From positions 1 to 64,000 of the forward strand of contig JAECUM010001766.1 in NCBI GenBank assembly GCA_016617855.1: a stretch of DNA of 64,000 nt, given 5' to 3'. Position numbers and translations under genes: made by a program. This DNA comes from Megalonaias nervosa. Its lineage: Eukaryota > Mollusca > Bivalvia > Unionida > Unionidae. The stretch's first letter is position 1; the number at the start of each line of letters is the position of its first letter. The notes under the pieces are model-generated. The model was given only the letters and a program-made list of their open reading frames with translations, was not told the origin of the DNA and did no database searches. Positions 12,857 through 21,917 of this stretch are shown one piece after another.

Positions 12857-13191
12857 TTGCACTATCTGTAATATCTCCAACGGTATCGGCCATTTGACGG
12901 CATGCAGAACGGCCCTAGCATGAGCGGGGGCTCAAGGCAACAAGCGACGAGCGGGGCCCCAATCAAAAAATAATTGCATTGCGGATTGGATTTCCTTCAA
13001 CAGCGCGGGGCCCCTGAAAGCGCGGGGTCCAAGGCGGTTTCCTCGTTCGCATTGCCCTAGGACCGGTCCTGACGGTATGTTCCTGACTTCGTGTGCGGAG
13101 GACATTTAACCAGTTTGCTTTGGCACAGTCAAGGTAAATATATTAGGTGACCCCGGCTGGTTCAGTTTAAGGATTCGAATTGGTACCCTTT
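12853..13191. other. GC-richer flank of the Polinton
   Basis: Around 12895-13075 the composition jumps to GC-rich with repeated 'gcgggg' and 'ggggcccc' blocks, unlike either neighbour. It may be a fragment of another transposon. No gene seen. 13172-13191 resembles part of the 113-bp unit inside the Polinton end, so the exact left boundary is uncertain. Confidence 0.4.
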
Positions 13192-13445
13192 AGCAGCAGA
13201 GAGGGTGGACCCTACAACTTTTCTGAGCCCTTATTTTTGCAATTTAACGGTTCTATCGATGAGATTTTCTCTAATTGGTCTCCAGTATTATGGTACCCTT
13301 CGAGTATATCAGAGAGGGTGAACAGACCAATTTGCTGGAGACCTTATTTTACAAAAATAAAGGTTCTATCGATGACATTTTCTCTAATTGGTCTCCAGTA
13401 TTATGGTACCCTCCGAGTATATCAGCACCGGGTCACTCAATTTTT
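13192..13445 (+). repeat. Polinton left terminal inverted repeat
   Basis: Matches the reverse complement of 28908-29161 over its whole length with scattered mismatches. It contains two copies of a 113-bp unit ('ggttctatcgatga' starts at 13249 and 13362). Confidence 0.92.
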
Positions 13446-13500
13446 GTCGTCCACGCTCTGCTGCTATAAATTAAACAACCAGTATAAATATTATTAATAA

Positions 13501-14552
13501 ATGAATATTGGAGAACCACATTCAGCTAGATTAGCTCGAGAGCAACTACAGGCAATTAGAAAATATTTACCCGTCCGTGATTTATTCAAGCAACAACTAC
13601 AATCTCGTCAAGAGTCTCAGGTGGAATTTGCAGAAGGTGCAGAACAGTTATTTAAGCCGATTGTCGAACCAACAAAGAAAATTGTTACAGCAGCTGAGGC
13701 AACACAGAGAGCTCTTGAAACATTGCCTATTGATATTGCTGGTTATATTCAAGCAGCTCAACCTGGGGCTCAACCACCACCACAACCACAACCACCAAGA
13801 ACCAGAATTAAGATAATTGATAAATTTACGCCTGAAGGTATTGCTGCTACCAGGAACCCAACCCAATTATTTGATATTACCGCGTTTGGATATTATGAAA
13901 GAGAAAAATATGTAAAACCAGAGTATATTAAATCATTAAGCTCTGCCAATTGGATCAGGGATGTATATCGCGTCTCTACTGGTATTCCAGAAATCAGATC
14001 TAATGAAAATATTATAAGTTTTAACAGATTTGATGAGGATGTACATAGATATATAGAAGAGGTTGAACGAAGTAAACGATTATCACAACTACCACAATTT
14101 GAACTATCACCACCATCATCACCAAAACTTAAATTACCATCACCACAACAACCACTACCACGACTACAACCACTACTACAGCAACAAGAGCTACAACAAC
14201 AACAAGAGCTACAACGATAACAAAAACGAGAAAAAAAAAACGAGAAAAAAAACAAGAAAACAGAACGCTCAAAGAATCATTTCGTCATTTTCTAAGATCA
14301 CCAAAAGTATCACCGAAACCAAAAGAAGAAACTGGTGAGGAAGAAGAATATCAAGATCCTGGAGCAACTGGAAGTGGTTTAGGAAGTGGTCTTATTACTT
14401 GCCCCAATAACGTTCTTGCTGATGTTGATCGACTAGAAATCCTCATTGGAGGAAAACGAGCTGGTAATAATTCTACAGAGATAATTAATGAAGCAGCTGA
14501 TATTTGTCAACGATTATTTACAGGTGGAATTATGGATATTAATGTATATTGA
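13501..14552 (+). pseudogene. Polinton structural protein of unknown function, frame broken
   Basis: The first gene inside the left end. The ORF from ATG at 13501 runs 239 codons to a stop at 14218-14220. It starts MNIGEPHSARLAREQLQAIR, has a Pro/Gln-rich segment near residues 90-100 and ends in a Gln/Pro-rich tail. In another frame, protein-like sequence goes on from about 14220 to a stop at 14550-14552. That part holds Lys-rich, then acidic, then conserved-looking sequence ending in GGIMDINVY. The break lies in or near CAA repeats and A runs at 14175-14250, so a length change there or programmed frameshifting could explain it. The position next to capsid genes suggests a virion role, but I recognise no domain. 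The start is preceded by an AT-rich leader. Confidence 0.7.
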
Positions 14553-14622
14553 TCCCTCATTAATGAAATCGCCGATGACTACTATAGTGGCTATGTAATT
14601 AAATAACAGCTACTATAATAAA

Positions 14623-15096
14623 ATGATCGTATATAGTAATCAACGTGGACCAACCATGGTCAGGGTAATAAACTCACGATTGCCAGTATACAAAACAACC
14701 TACGGAGATGGACTAGGTAATATTGTTCAGGGTCTGTTTAGAAGGATAGCCCCAAAAGCAATACCGGTTGCAAAGCAACTGGGGATGAAAGCTATTGATG
14801 TTGTTCGTGAAAAAGGTATTGGTGCTGTTGGTAATCTCGCTAGTAAAGCGTTTTCAGCGATCAAGGATAGACTAACACGATTAATACGCAGACCTGCGGT
14901 CCGAACTCAACCTGTAAAATTACCTAGCACTGAAGTAATGCCTGCAAATATTAGTAAAATAATAAATCAAGCTGCTAATCAAAAACTAGCAGAGTTGGCT
15001 GATGTACCATTATCAGAAAAAGAAAAAAATATAACCGCTAGTCTGATAGCAGGAAGTGGTCTCACTTCCCGAAGTGGTCTTCGTTTTAGACGATAA
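14623..15096 (+). CDS. small basic virion-associated protein
   Basis: 157 codons, rich in Arg/Lys with Gly and Ala. A central amphipathic or hydrophobic segment (RRIAPKAIPVAKQLG) is followed by a run of basic residues near 88-100. A candidate adenain-type cleavage sequence of the (M/I/L)xGxG form, IAGSG, lies near the C-terminus. Its place between the first structural gene and the major capsid gene and its composition resemble the adenovirus-like core or membrane-active small proteins of adintoviruses. That is analogy by position and composition, not a domain match. An AT-rich leader 'actataataaa' precedes the ATG, and the capsid gene begins 15 bases after its stop. Confidence 0.75.
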   Translation: MIVYSNQRGPTMVRVINSRLPVYKTTYGDGLGNIVQGLFRRIAPKAIPVAKQLGMKAIDVVREKGIGAVGNLASKAFSAIKDRLTRLIRRPAVRTQPVKLPSTEVMPANISKIINQAANQKLAELADVPLSEKEKNITASLIAGSGLTSRSGLRFRR

Positions 15097-15110
15097 TAAT
15101 TATAATAAAG

Positions 15111-16501
15111 ATGTTCAAACGTATATCTGATCCAGCGTTTGACATGGATGCACCAGTACTCAAGGATGAGTCTGTGCGTGATTATCAATATTATTCTTAT
15201 GACGCTCGAATTCCAGATCAGCGTGGACGAATTGAACTACAAGTTCAGGATACAAGTAGGTATTTCTACCCGCTGAGGCTTTTATTGAAGTAGAAGGTAA
15301 AATTTTTAAAGCGGATAATACTGAATACGATAATAATGTTGCTTTTGGTTTTGTTAATAATGGTATTATGGCGTTATTTGACAGTGCCACTTATATGATT
15401 GATGGTAAAAATATTGAATCAATTCAGAAGGACGTTGATGTTGCTACAACAATATTGGGTCTAGCACGATACAGCGATGATTATTCAAGATCAGCTGGCC
15501 CGTCAATGATGTTTGCAAAGGATACAACTGATCACCCGGATTACAAAAATGTAAATAGAGGTAATGTAAGAAATGCCGCAGGAAACGCAGAAACTCCCGC
15601 AGTATTATCAATGAACGCAAATTTCAACTTAAGATTTGCATCACGTAAAACAATGTTGAAAGATAAAATGTTTTCATGTGCAATTCCACTTTCACACATA
15701 TTTGGGTTTTGCAGAAATGTCAGAAAAGTTATTTTCGGAGCCAAACATACGGTTGTACTTGTAAGAAAAGGTACCGACAATGATGCAATATGGCACGTTG
15801 AAGGCGCTGATCCTGCTGCAACTGCAGCGCTTCATGGTAAAGTGGTATTAACCAAACTTTCATTGTGGATGCCAGTGATGACTCCAATAATACCTGAAGA
15901 AGATCGGTTACTTGCTTTTATGAGTCAAGGTGGTAAATCAACGTTGTCATGGTTGACAGTGACCACAGATGTTGTTCAGAGTGCAATTAATGGTTTATTT
16001 ACATGGCAAATAGCCTCTCAACAGGGAAAATCCGCACCACGACATATATTCATTGCGCTTCAGGATGATACACGTGTAGGTAATCAAATAAAAAGTTTAA
16101 TGATATTCGACAAACTTGGTGTTTCTGAGGTTTCGTTAAGAATAAATGGACATCAAGAACCATCCGAAGATATTTTATTGAATTTCGATCAAAATCATGT
16201 AGCACGTGCATATCATCGTCTGATGACGTTCATGGGTCGTGATCAGAATATTGATACTGGTTTACAAATATCACAACTGGATTTTATAACATTATATCCA
16301 ATCTATTACTTTTCTCTGGAACATTTAGATTTAACCAAACAATCTGTTGTTGATATACACTTTCGAGCTCGCGTTAATAGAAACATTGTAGATATCCCTA
16401 ATTACAGAGCAATCGCCGTCATACTCAGCGATAAATCGATGTTACTTGAAGGTGCTAGTGGACGAATGAGAGTCGTTGATGCCCCAGTAGAAAACATGTA
16501 A
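15111..16501 (+). pseudogene. Polinton major capsid protein (double jelly roll), one frameshift
   Basis: Two overlapping frames together span about 460 codons. The N-terminal part from ATG 15111 begins MFKRISDPAFDMDAPVLKDE and leaves frame near 15270. The rest stays open in the next frame to the stop at 16499-16501 (ORF from 15368, 377 codons). The break looks like loss of a single base near 15270. Length, the Asp/Asn-rich strands, and the position next to the minor protein and protease fit the hexon-like capsid protein of Polintons. The rest of the reading frame is clean, which suggests fairly recent inactivation. The leader 'taataattataataaag' precedes the start. Confidence 0.85.
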
Positions 16502-16540
16502 TTAGATCACCTTGATTTAAAATCAGGATAATAATTATAA

Positions 16541-17079
16541 TGTCATATCATCACGCTAGTGTTACCCTGACTCCTGGTCAGATTAAAAGGCTACAATCAG
16601 CATCAAAAATAACTGTGGAATAAAAATATCGCTAAAGCGAGAACAGATGAGCGGTTCAAATAAATTATCGTTGACCGAGCGTCAATTCAGAAACTTCAAT
16701 GAAGCTAAAAATCAAATAAAGGTATAAAACTTAATCTTTCTGCGGGTGCCATCAAAGATATTGCTAAGACAGGTGGTATATTTCCACTTCTCGCAGCTAT
16801 ACCAGCATTAATAGCCGCTGCAGCCCCAGCTGTTGCAAAAGCAGCTGCATTAGGTGCTGTTGGAACCGCTGCTGGAATGGCATTAAAGAAAGCAACCGGA
16901 CAAGGAATTAAAGAAAGGGAAAAGATCTAAGATTGCCAGGGACCCCATATTCTTACGGAAAGGGTCTAAGACTTCCCGGGACCCCATATTCATGGTACGG
17001 AAAAGGTCTAAGACTTCCCGGGACCCCATATTCATGGTACGGAAAGTATCTAAGACTTCCCGGGACAGTTTACTGATAT
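16541..17079 (+). pseudogene. pVI-like minor capsid protein, multiply broken
   Basis: Starts MSYHHASVTLTPGQIKRLQS at 16541 and soon meets a stop. Coding sequence resumes in other frames with a second copy of the same short motif (LSLTERQFRNFNEAK), then a hydrophobic Ala-rich segment (IFPLLAAIPALIAAAAPAV) typical of membrane-active minor virion proteins in Polintons. The last part, read in one frame to the TGA at 17077-17079, is four 15-residue repeats of the form KGLRLPGTPYSWYG. At least two frame breaks lie between 16600 and 16740. The 3' end overlaps the start of the protease gene in a different frame. Confidence 0.75.
16911..17070 (+). repeat. 45-bp tandem repeat spanning a gene overlap
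   Basis: Three and a half units of 'ggtctaagacttcccgggac' plus 'cccatattcatggtacggaaa'; the first unit is 3 bp shorter. In one frame the units encode GLRLPGTPYSWYGK repeats of the minor protein. In a second frame they encode SKTSRDPIFMVRK repeats at the start of the protease ORF. The minus strand is also open. Confidence 0.9.
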
Positions 17080-17495
17080 CGCCTATATCCAATTTTGATT
17101 TACTTAATGCCGCTAAAAACCTAAAAATAAAAAACTTCAGAGGTGTTTTTATGCGCGATCAATTACCAAAACAACCGAATAATATTGAAACTGGTATTAT
17201 TAATCTCGATAAAAACTCTGGACTTGGTACGCATTGGGTTGGATATGCAATTGATCCACGTGGAATTATTTATTTCGATTCATATGGATTAGCGCCACCT
17301 AAGGAATTTCTTCATTATGTCAGCAATAATATTGCTCCAATCTGGTATTCAACGTTACCAACACAAATATTAACTGATCCACCAATGTGTGGTCGTGAAG
17401 TACTTAATGTACTTGATGCTATATCAAAATCAACAAAACCACCTCATAAAGTCGTGCATGAATATACCACATTGTCACATTTAAACGGATACTAA
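16992..17495 (+). CDS. adenain-like maturation cysteine protease
   Basis: 167 codons from ATG 16992; about 140 codons are recognisable from SPISNFDLLNAAKNLKIKNF onward. The expected catalytic set is visible: His81 in GLGTHWVGYAID, Asp96 in IYFDSYG, Gln125 and Cys133 in MCGREVL. This matches the adenovirus-type (C5/Ulp1-like) protease that processes capsid and minor proteins during virion maturation. The first 25 residues are two units of the overlapping 45-bp repeat, so the true start could instead be ATG 17034. The ORF is intact. The fibre-like gene follows eight bases after its stop. Confidence 0.9.
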   Translation: MVRKRSKTSRDPIFMVRKVSKTSRDSLLISPISNFDLLNAAKNLKIKNFRGVFMRDQLPKQPNNIETGIINLDKNSGLGTHWVGYAIDPRGIIYFDSYGLAPPKEFLHYVSNNIAPIWYSTLPTQILTDPPMCGREVLNVLDAISKSTKPPHKVVHEYTTLSHLNGY

Positions 17496-17503
17496 TAAAT
17501 ATA

Positions 17504-18607
17504 ATGGTAGATATTTACGGAAGATCTACTCGCAGAGATGAAAAACAAGCTGATTTATCTAAATACGCAACTCTTGATCAACTCAGAAATGAGATTGACG
17601 ATTTATTAAATATTACAAGTGTGGATCAAAATGAAGTCGTTGTTTTTCAGGATAAACAAGGACGATTAAAAACGAGTAACATACAACTGACAGATGTACT
17701 CGTACGAATTCCTACCGCAGTTGTTAATAATATCGTTATTTTCGCCGATCAGGGTAAAATACAAGATTCTGGTAAGTCAGTTAACGATTTTATCAAGCGA
17801 GCTGGTGATTCATTCAGGGGTCACATTATCATGAATCGAAATAAAATTATAGACCTTGGAAATCCAACCGTAGATACAGACGCCGCAACAAAAAAATATG
17901 TCGATGATCAAGAATCTAAGTACGTGTTAGTCAACGGTGGTATAATGCGTGCATTTCTCAACATGAATAATAATGGTATTAATAATCTTAGAACACCAGA
18001 ATCTGATTTTGACGCTGCAACGAAGAAATATGTAGACGATAGCAACATTCCTACGACAACTTCGCTAAAAACAATCAATACCGAAATGACCACACTCAAT
18101 GGTACTTTTACTAATCACGTACAAACTTTTTTAAATTTTCGTAGAAACATAAACAAACCCATTAAAGATTTTTTTGGTGATCCACCAACCGTTGACATAA
18201 AACTAGCCGACGTTAACATGAAACTCAATGATATTGTTAGTGGAATACCTAATATTGTTCAAAAAACTAATCTGATTAAAATCCTTCACAATCAGATCGT
18301 CAATGTCGTGTACACAGTAGCATCAGGATTAACAACATGGTCACAGCAAAATAACACTATTAGATATACCGCGAATGTTACTGGTGTGTATAGACTGTCT
18401 ATCTTTAGCTCTGCAAAGTTTAAAATTTATACTACAACATTTCCGTGGCGTCATTCAGCCGATGCTTTCTCTGGAGTTGTATCTATAGTGTTAAATAAAG
18501 ATGCTGAAGAAATATTTTTACTGGAAGCAGATGATCAAACAATAACCGCAACGTCTTACTGGTGGTGTTTGGAATTTGTAGCTGGAACACCACAATTAGT
18601 CACTTAA
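17504..18607 (+). CDS. fibre-like attachment protein
   Basis: 367 codons, intact. A short N-terminal coiled-coil-like region (YATLDQLRNEIDDLLN) is followed by two copies of a 30-residue motif at about 106-135 and 150-179. Both read N(K/G)I..L..P..D.DAATKKYVDD, the pattern known from phage and viral tail-fibre shafts. A further helical linker and a C-terminal domain of about 110 residues rich in Thr, Ser and aromatics could be the knob. By position between protease and penton-like genes it probably projects from the capsid. Receptor and fold are unknown. An AT-rich leader 'ctaataaatata' sits directly before the ATG. Confidence 0.75.
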   Translation: MVDIYGRSTRRDEKQADLSKYATLDQLRNEIDDLLNITSVDQNEVVVFQDKQGRLKTSNIQLTDVLVRIPTAVVNNIVIFADQGKIQDSGKSVNDFIKRAGDSFRGHIIMNRNKIIDLGNPTVDTDAATKKYVDDQESKYVLVNGGIMRAFLNMNNNGINNLRTPESDFDAATKKYVDDSNIPTTTSLKTINTEMTTLNGTFTNHVQTFLNFRRNINKPIKDFFGDPPTVDIKLADVNMKLNDIVSGIPNIVQKTNLIKILHNQIVNVVYTVASGLTTWSQQNNTIRYTANVTGVYRLSIFSSAKFKIYTTTFPWRHSADAFSGVVSIVLNKDAEEIFLLEADDQTITATSYWWCLEFVAGTPQLVT

Positions 18608-18617
18608 TATAACAATA

Positions 18618-19154
18618 ATGGATCAACCTCAGTCTCGCATCGACGTTCAACGTTACAGATACAATCAAGTATATGAACGTCTGTCTAAACTAAAGGATTT
18701 TATTAATTATTATAACATAAAAATAAAAAAATACAAAAGGCGTATAGTTGTCATCGATGTAGTTGTTTACTCAGTTTCTGCTGTTATTGCTGGAACAGGA
18801 TTATTATTATCAACATTGACGATGACAGCACTTGTTGTTATAACCATCATTGTTTCAGCATCAACGACTATTGCTGGTGTTCATGGTATTATAGCTGAAA
18901 AGATAGATACCTGTACAAATGTTAAATTGCACGATTATATGATTAAATTACATACAGTAACAGAGGCATGGTCTAAACTATCCTTGTATATTTCTTCATT
19001 CGTTAGTGATGGTGAAATATCCGATACTGAATTTGCGATGATCATGAAAACCTATGATGATGCACTTAAGGTGACCGCTAATGATCTTGACGAATTAAAT
19101 AATAACGATAATAATAATGACAGACAGGGAATTACTTCAGCAGATCGTCACTAA
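18618..19154 (+). CDS. small two-helix membrane protein
   Basis: 178 codons. A basic N-terminal region (KLKDFINYYNIKIKKYKRR) is followed by two hydrophobic segments at about 43-66 and 69-92, then an amphipathic C-terminal half containing SDGEISDTEFAMIM, which faintly resembles an EF-hand-type loop. Similar small membrane proteins are common in Polintons, but I know no function for this one. It starts ten bases after the fibre-like gene. Its last 38 bases overlap the penton-like gene in another frame, which suggests coupled expression. Confidence 0.7.
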   Translation: MDQPQSRIDVQRYRYNQVYERLSKLKDFINYYNIKIKKYKRRIVVIDVVVYSVSAVIAGTGLLLSTLTMTALVVITIIVSASTTIAGVHGIIAEKIDTCTNVKLHDYMIKLHTVTEAWSKLSLYISSFVSDGEISDTEFAMIMKTYDDALKVTANDLDELNNNDNNNDRQGITSADRH

Positions 19155-19917
19155 TACGATTCCGTCAAAAACTACAATGGTTTCATTAACTTCGACCAAT
19201 CCTGAATTTAGCATTAACTTTCCAACCGCAATTCCTGCAAAGGAAATAGCATTAGCACAGTTACGGGTTTATCATAGCTGGCCTAATATTAGATCAAAAC
19301 CATTTGGTGGACTACAGCCAAATAATTCATTAGTATTCGCAAATAAGAACAAACCTGATGGAACTCCTGATTGGCAAGTAGTTAGTATTTCAACGGGAAG
19401 TTATGAAATAGAACAGATCAACGATGAATTTCAACGCAGAATTAAATCCATTACAGAAAAAGAATCCAAAATAGCGATTACTGATTACGAACCAACATTA
19501 TCAGCGGCTATTGAAATAAATTCCCCTGGTTATCTCGTAGACATCTATCAAAGTTCGATTATATCTGTATTAGGATGGCCTGATATTCCACCGGTTTATC
19601 AAGGACCACTAGAACCACAACGATCTGATTTCGTCACGGATAAAAGAATATTTATACAACTTCCAGAGTATCGAAAAGTAAAAGATGCTTATCCATGGCA
19701 AAAATATTTAGGCGATAAAAGAGTTATACATTATATAGATAAAATAGAAGACTATTTTACAATACAAATTGATGGCAAAAAAGGTAAAATAATAATACTT
19801 GATAATGATTTAATAAATTCATATGCTAATACAATTAAATCTGAACATGAACGTGTATTTAATAATCTACGAAATTTATTTTCAAGCATTAATGTTTCTT
19901 ACAGCGATGATTTATAA
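19117..19917 (+). CDS. penton-like minor capsid protein, N-terminal part
   Basis: 266 codons from ATG 19117. The start TSTNPEFSINFPTAIPAKEI and the segment VSISTGSYEIEQINDEFQ followed by SSIISVLGW match what I know of the single-jelly-roll penton homologue of Polintons. It ends at TAA 19915-19917. The next ORF is in the same frame and carries the C-terminal signature expected for the same protein, so this stop probably splits one gene. A long charged segment (about residues 190-266), unusual for the family, sits just before the stop. Confidence 0.75.
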   Translation: MTDRELLQQIVTNTIPSKTTMVSLTSTNPEFSINFPTAIPAKEIALAQLRVYHSWPNIRSKPFGGLQPNNSLVFANKNKPDGTPDWQVVSISTGSYEIEQINDEFQRRIKSITEKESKIAITDYEPTLSAAIEINSPGYLVDIYQSSIISVLGWPDIPPVYQGPLEPQRSDFVTDKRIFIQLPEYRKVKDAYPWQKYLGDKRVIHYIDKIEDYFTIQIDGKKGKIIILDNDLINSYANTIKSEHERVFNNLRNLFSSINVSYSDDL

Positions 19918-20622
19918 AATCAAATAATTGCCTCAATACAACATTTGAATCAAATTGCTTCAGATCTGGAGTTTATGAATAATGTTCTTGTTAACAGAGA
20001 AAAACATTTATATAACCCAGACACAAGAGCATATTTTATAAGTTATATAATTAATGAAGACGATCCAGAACAGCGTGTTCCACTCACTCGTTTATTTACA
20101 ACAGTATTTCTTAAACATTTCGGAATTACGCAAGAACAACTACCAACATTTATAATTCCCGGATTTAACTCTGAAGAGCTAAAGATATCAGTTAATGATT
20201 TTATTGATGAACAGTTTAAAAGAATATGTGATTCATGGAGAAAAATAGCCCCACCACCGGTTATTCTTAAACATAACAACGATCCATACGGTGGAGGCCG
20301 TCATATATCGCCAGGCGTTGTTAATATAACATCAACGATCGCAGTCAATCTAGTATGTGATGTAATTGATGGCAGTTATCAAGTAGACCTTGAGAAATCT
20401 AACCACCGCAGTGGCACTGCGGAGCAAGGTTATATATTATATGCATTTAGTCCTCAAGCTCCGCCTGGGTGGTTAATTGTATCTGATCCAATTAACCCCG
20501 TTTATCTACGTTTACATAATCCATTATTGTCGAGAATAAATTTCAAACTTACTGGCCAGTCTGGACACATTTTGGATCTACGAGGAGAGAATCTTAATAT
20601 TAATCTGTACATACACTCGTAG
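19918..20622 (+). pseudogene. penton-like protein, C-terminal part after an in-frame stop
   Basis: Open in the same frame as 19117-19917 from directly after its TAA to a stop at 20620-20622. The first ATG is 19975 and a TTG is at 19945. The last 90 residues (PPGWLIVSDPINPVYLRL, then a segment ending LRGENLNINLYIHS) fit the C-terminal strands of Polinton penton-like proteins. Two explanations are possible: a nonsense mutation in a roughly 500-residue gene, or two genes after a domain insertion. I favour the first because the frame is shared and no good start follows the stop. The middle (about 19990-20290) is unlike the core family and may be an inserted domain. Confidence 0.6.
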
Positions 20623-21335
20623 AGTTGTCGTATTTGCGCACCAACATTGTTCGTTTAGCAATAAATTCTTTTGCAATCGGCGCATTATTCAGAAAATATT
20701 ATAGATCTGAGAAAATTTGCTTGTTTATGTTATTTTTGCTTGTTTTATGTTATTTTTGCTTGTTTTATGTTATTTAGTCAGATTTCTTGCTCCGTGAGGG
20801 TCTAAATCATCACAACATTTGTAACACCTGGCAGGTCCCTATATACATTTTTCTCAAAACGCAGATAAAAATTATTTTTGTTCACTGTAATTGATTATAT
20901 AATGAAGCGCGATAACTCTGCTGTCTCTCTGAAGAGTAAATTAAACGATTATCTCCCTTGTAATACATGTTATCTGTAATCGAGGTATTTCAGTCCCCGT
21001 ACGGACACGATATATATCGTTTTTCGTTAATTATTTAGTGATCTATCTGTTCTCTGTAAGAATCGCTGTTAGTGAAGCAGCAATTTGTAACAGAGAGGGA
21101 TATTAATGCATCTTTTGACTCTAATAACCTTAAATTCACGTCAGTTTTATATACCAAGTAACGTAGAGTTATTTTTAGCTCTAACGTGCTTTGACCTTAA
21201 CGAACGATAATTCATACCAGCGATTATTTTATTAATTTTGAAAAATTGAAATAAATTTACGTTACATTAGTAATACAAATCCTGTGAGATAGCGCAAATA
21301 TTTTATATACTTAAATTTAACTGTATTATTGATAA
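20623..21335. other. Polinton spacer between structural and replication genes
   Basis: No ORF longer than about 50 codons. It contains a 20-bp sequence repeated three times at 20716-20775 and is AT-rich. It could hold divergent promoters or a transcription end for the structural block. I see no tRNA or clear hairpin terminator. Confidence 0.5.
20716..20775. repeat. three tandem copies of a 20-bp unit
   Basis: Unit 'ttgcttgttttatgttattt'; the first copy lacks one T. It lies downstream of the penton-like gene. Confidence 0.85.
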
Positions 21336-21870
21336 GAGAGCGATGGCCGAAGTGGTAAGACGGTTGGACGTAGATCGAAGCTCTACTCGCATGTTCGAGT
21401 CTCAAAAAATGCCAAAGATATATTATCTTGCATTTGGTGACTGATGCTATTTAAGTGGGGGGGGGGGCGCAAGCAGCCCTTAAGATTTCATGTACCCCTC
21501 ACCATGTTGAACAACGTGGTGAGTGCAGTTTTGCATTTACCCGGGGTTTGAATTGGGGGGGGGTTACATGAAATCGTAATGTCTATGCGCTTGCGCCTCT
21601 CAAAATAAACAGTAGGGTGATGTGAACTCGTGACCTTGTGACCTGAAGGGTGCCCACATAGGGGCATTCAGAAAGAATGTCCGCTGGACCAAAAAGTCTC
21701 AATAAGATGCCTGTGGACCATAAGACAGGTCTTAACCATGAAGAGTGCCCATACAAAAAAAAAAAAAAAAAAAATCAGGCAAAAAGGGACTCTTGGGATC
21801 TTATTGGTAAAGGCTTTACCAGCATAAGGGACCCAAGTGGAATGGTAGACTGAATGTCATCGCTGCTGTT
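21336..21870 (+). mobile_element. SINE-like insertion inside the Polinton
   Basis: Flanked by a 12-bp direct repeat with one mismatch (21324-21335 and 21871-21882), as expected of retroposition. The left end has a tRNA-like head: an A-box-like 'tggccgaagtgg' at about 21346 and a B-box-like 'tgttcgagtct' about 50 bases later. An A tract of about 19 bases lies near 21756. Within it, arms at 21467-21498 and 21562-21598 form an imperfect inverted repeat. The 3' part has no match elsewhere in the window. Confidence 0.55.
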
Positions 21871-21917
21871 TATTTTTGATAAAGTTAAAACTTATTTTAA
21901 ATATAAATATATATATA

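Noticed and set aside
13893..14255. 120-codon minus-strand ORF in the first Polinton gene
   Set aside because: Shadow of a CAA/CCA-rich coding stretch; Cys/Ser runs are antisense artefacts.
14063..14338. Asn/His/Tyr-rich plus ORF
   Set aside because: Out-of-frame reading of the same repeats; the continuation of the real gene is in a third frame.
21336..21410. Possible functional tRNA gene
   Set aside because: A and B box-like sequences are present, but I could not form an acceptor stem, and target duplications show a retroposon head.
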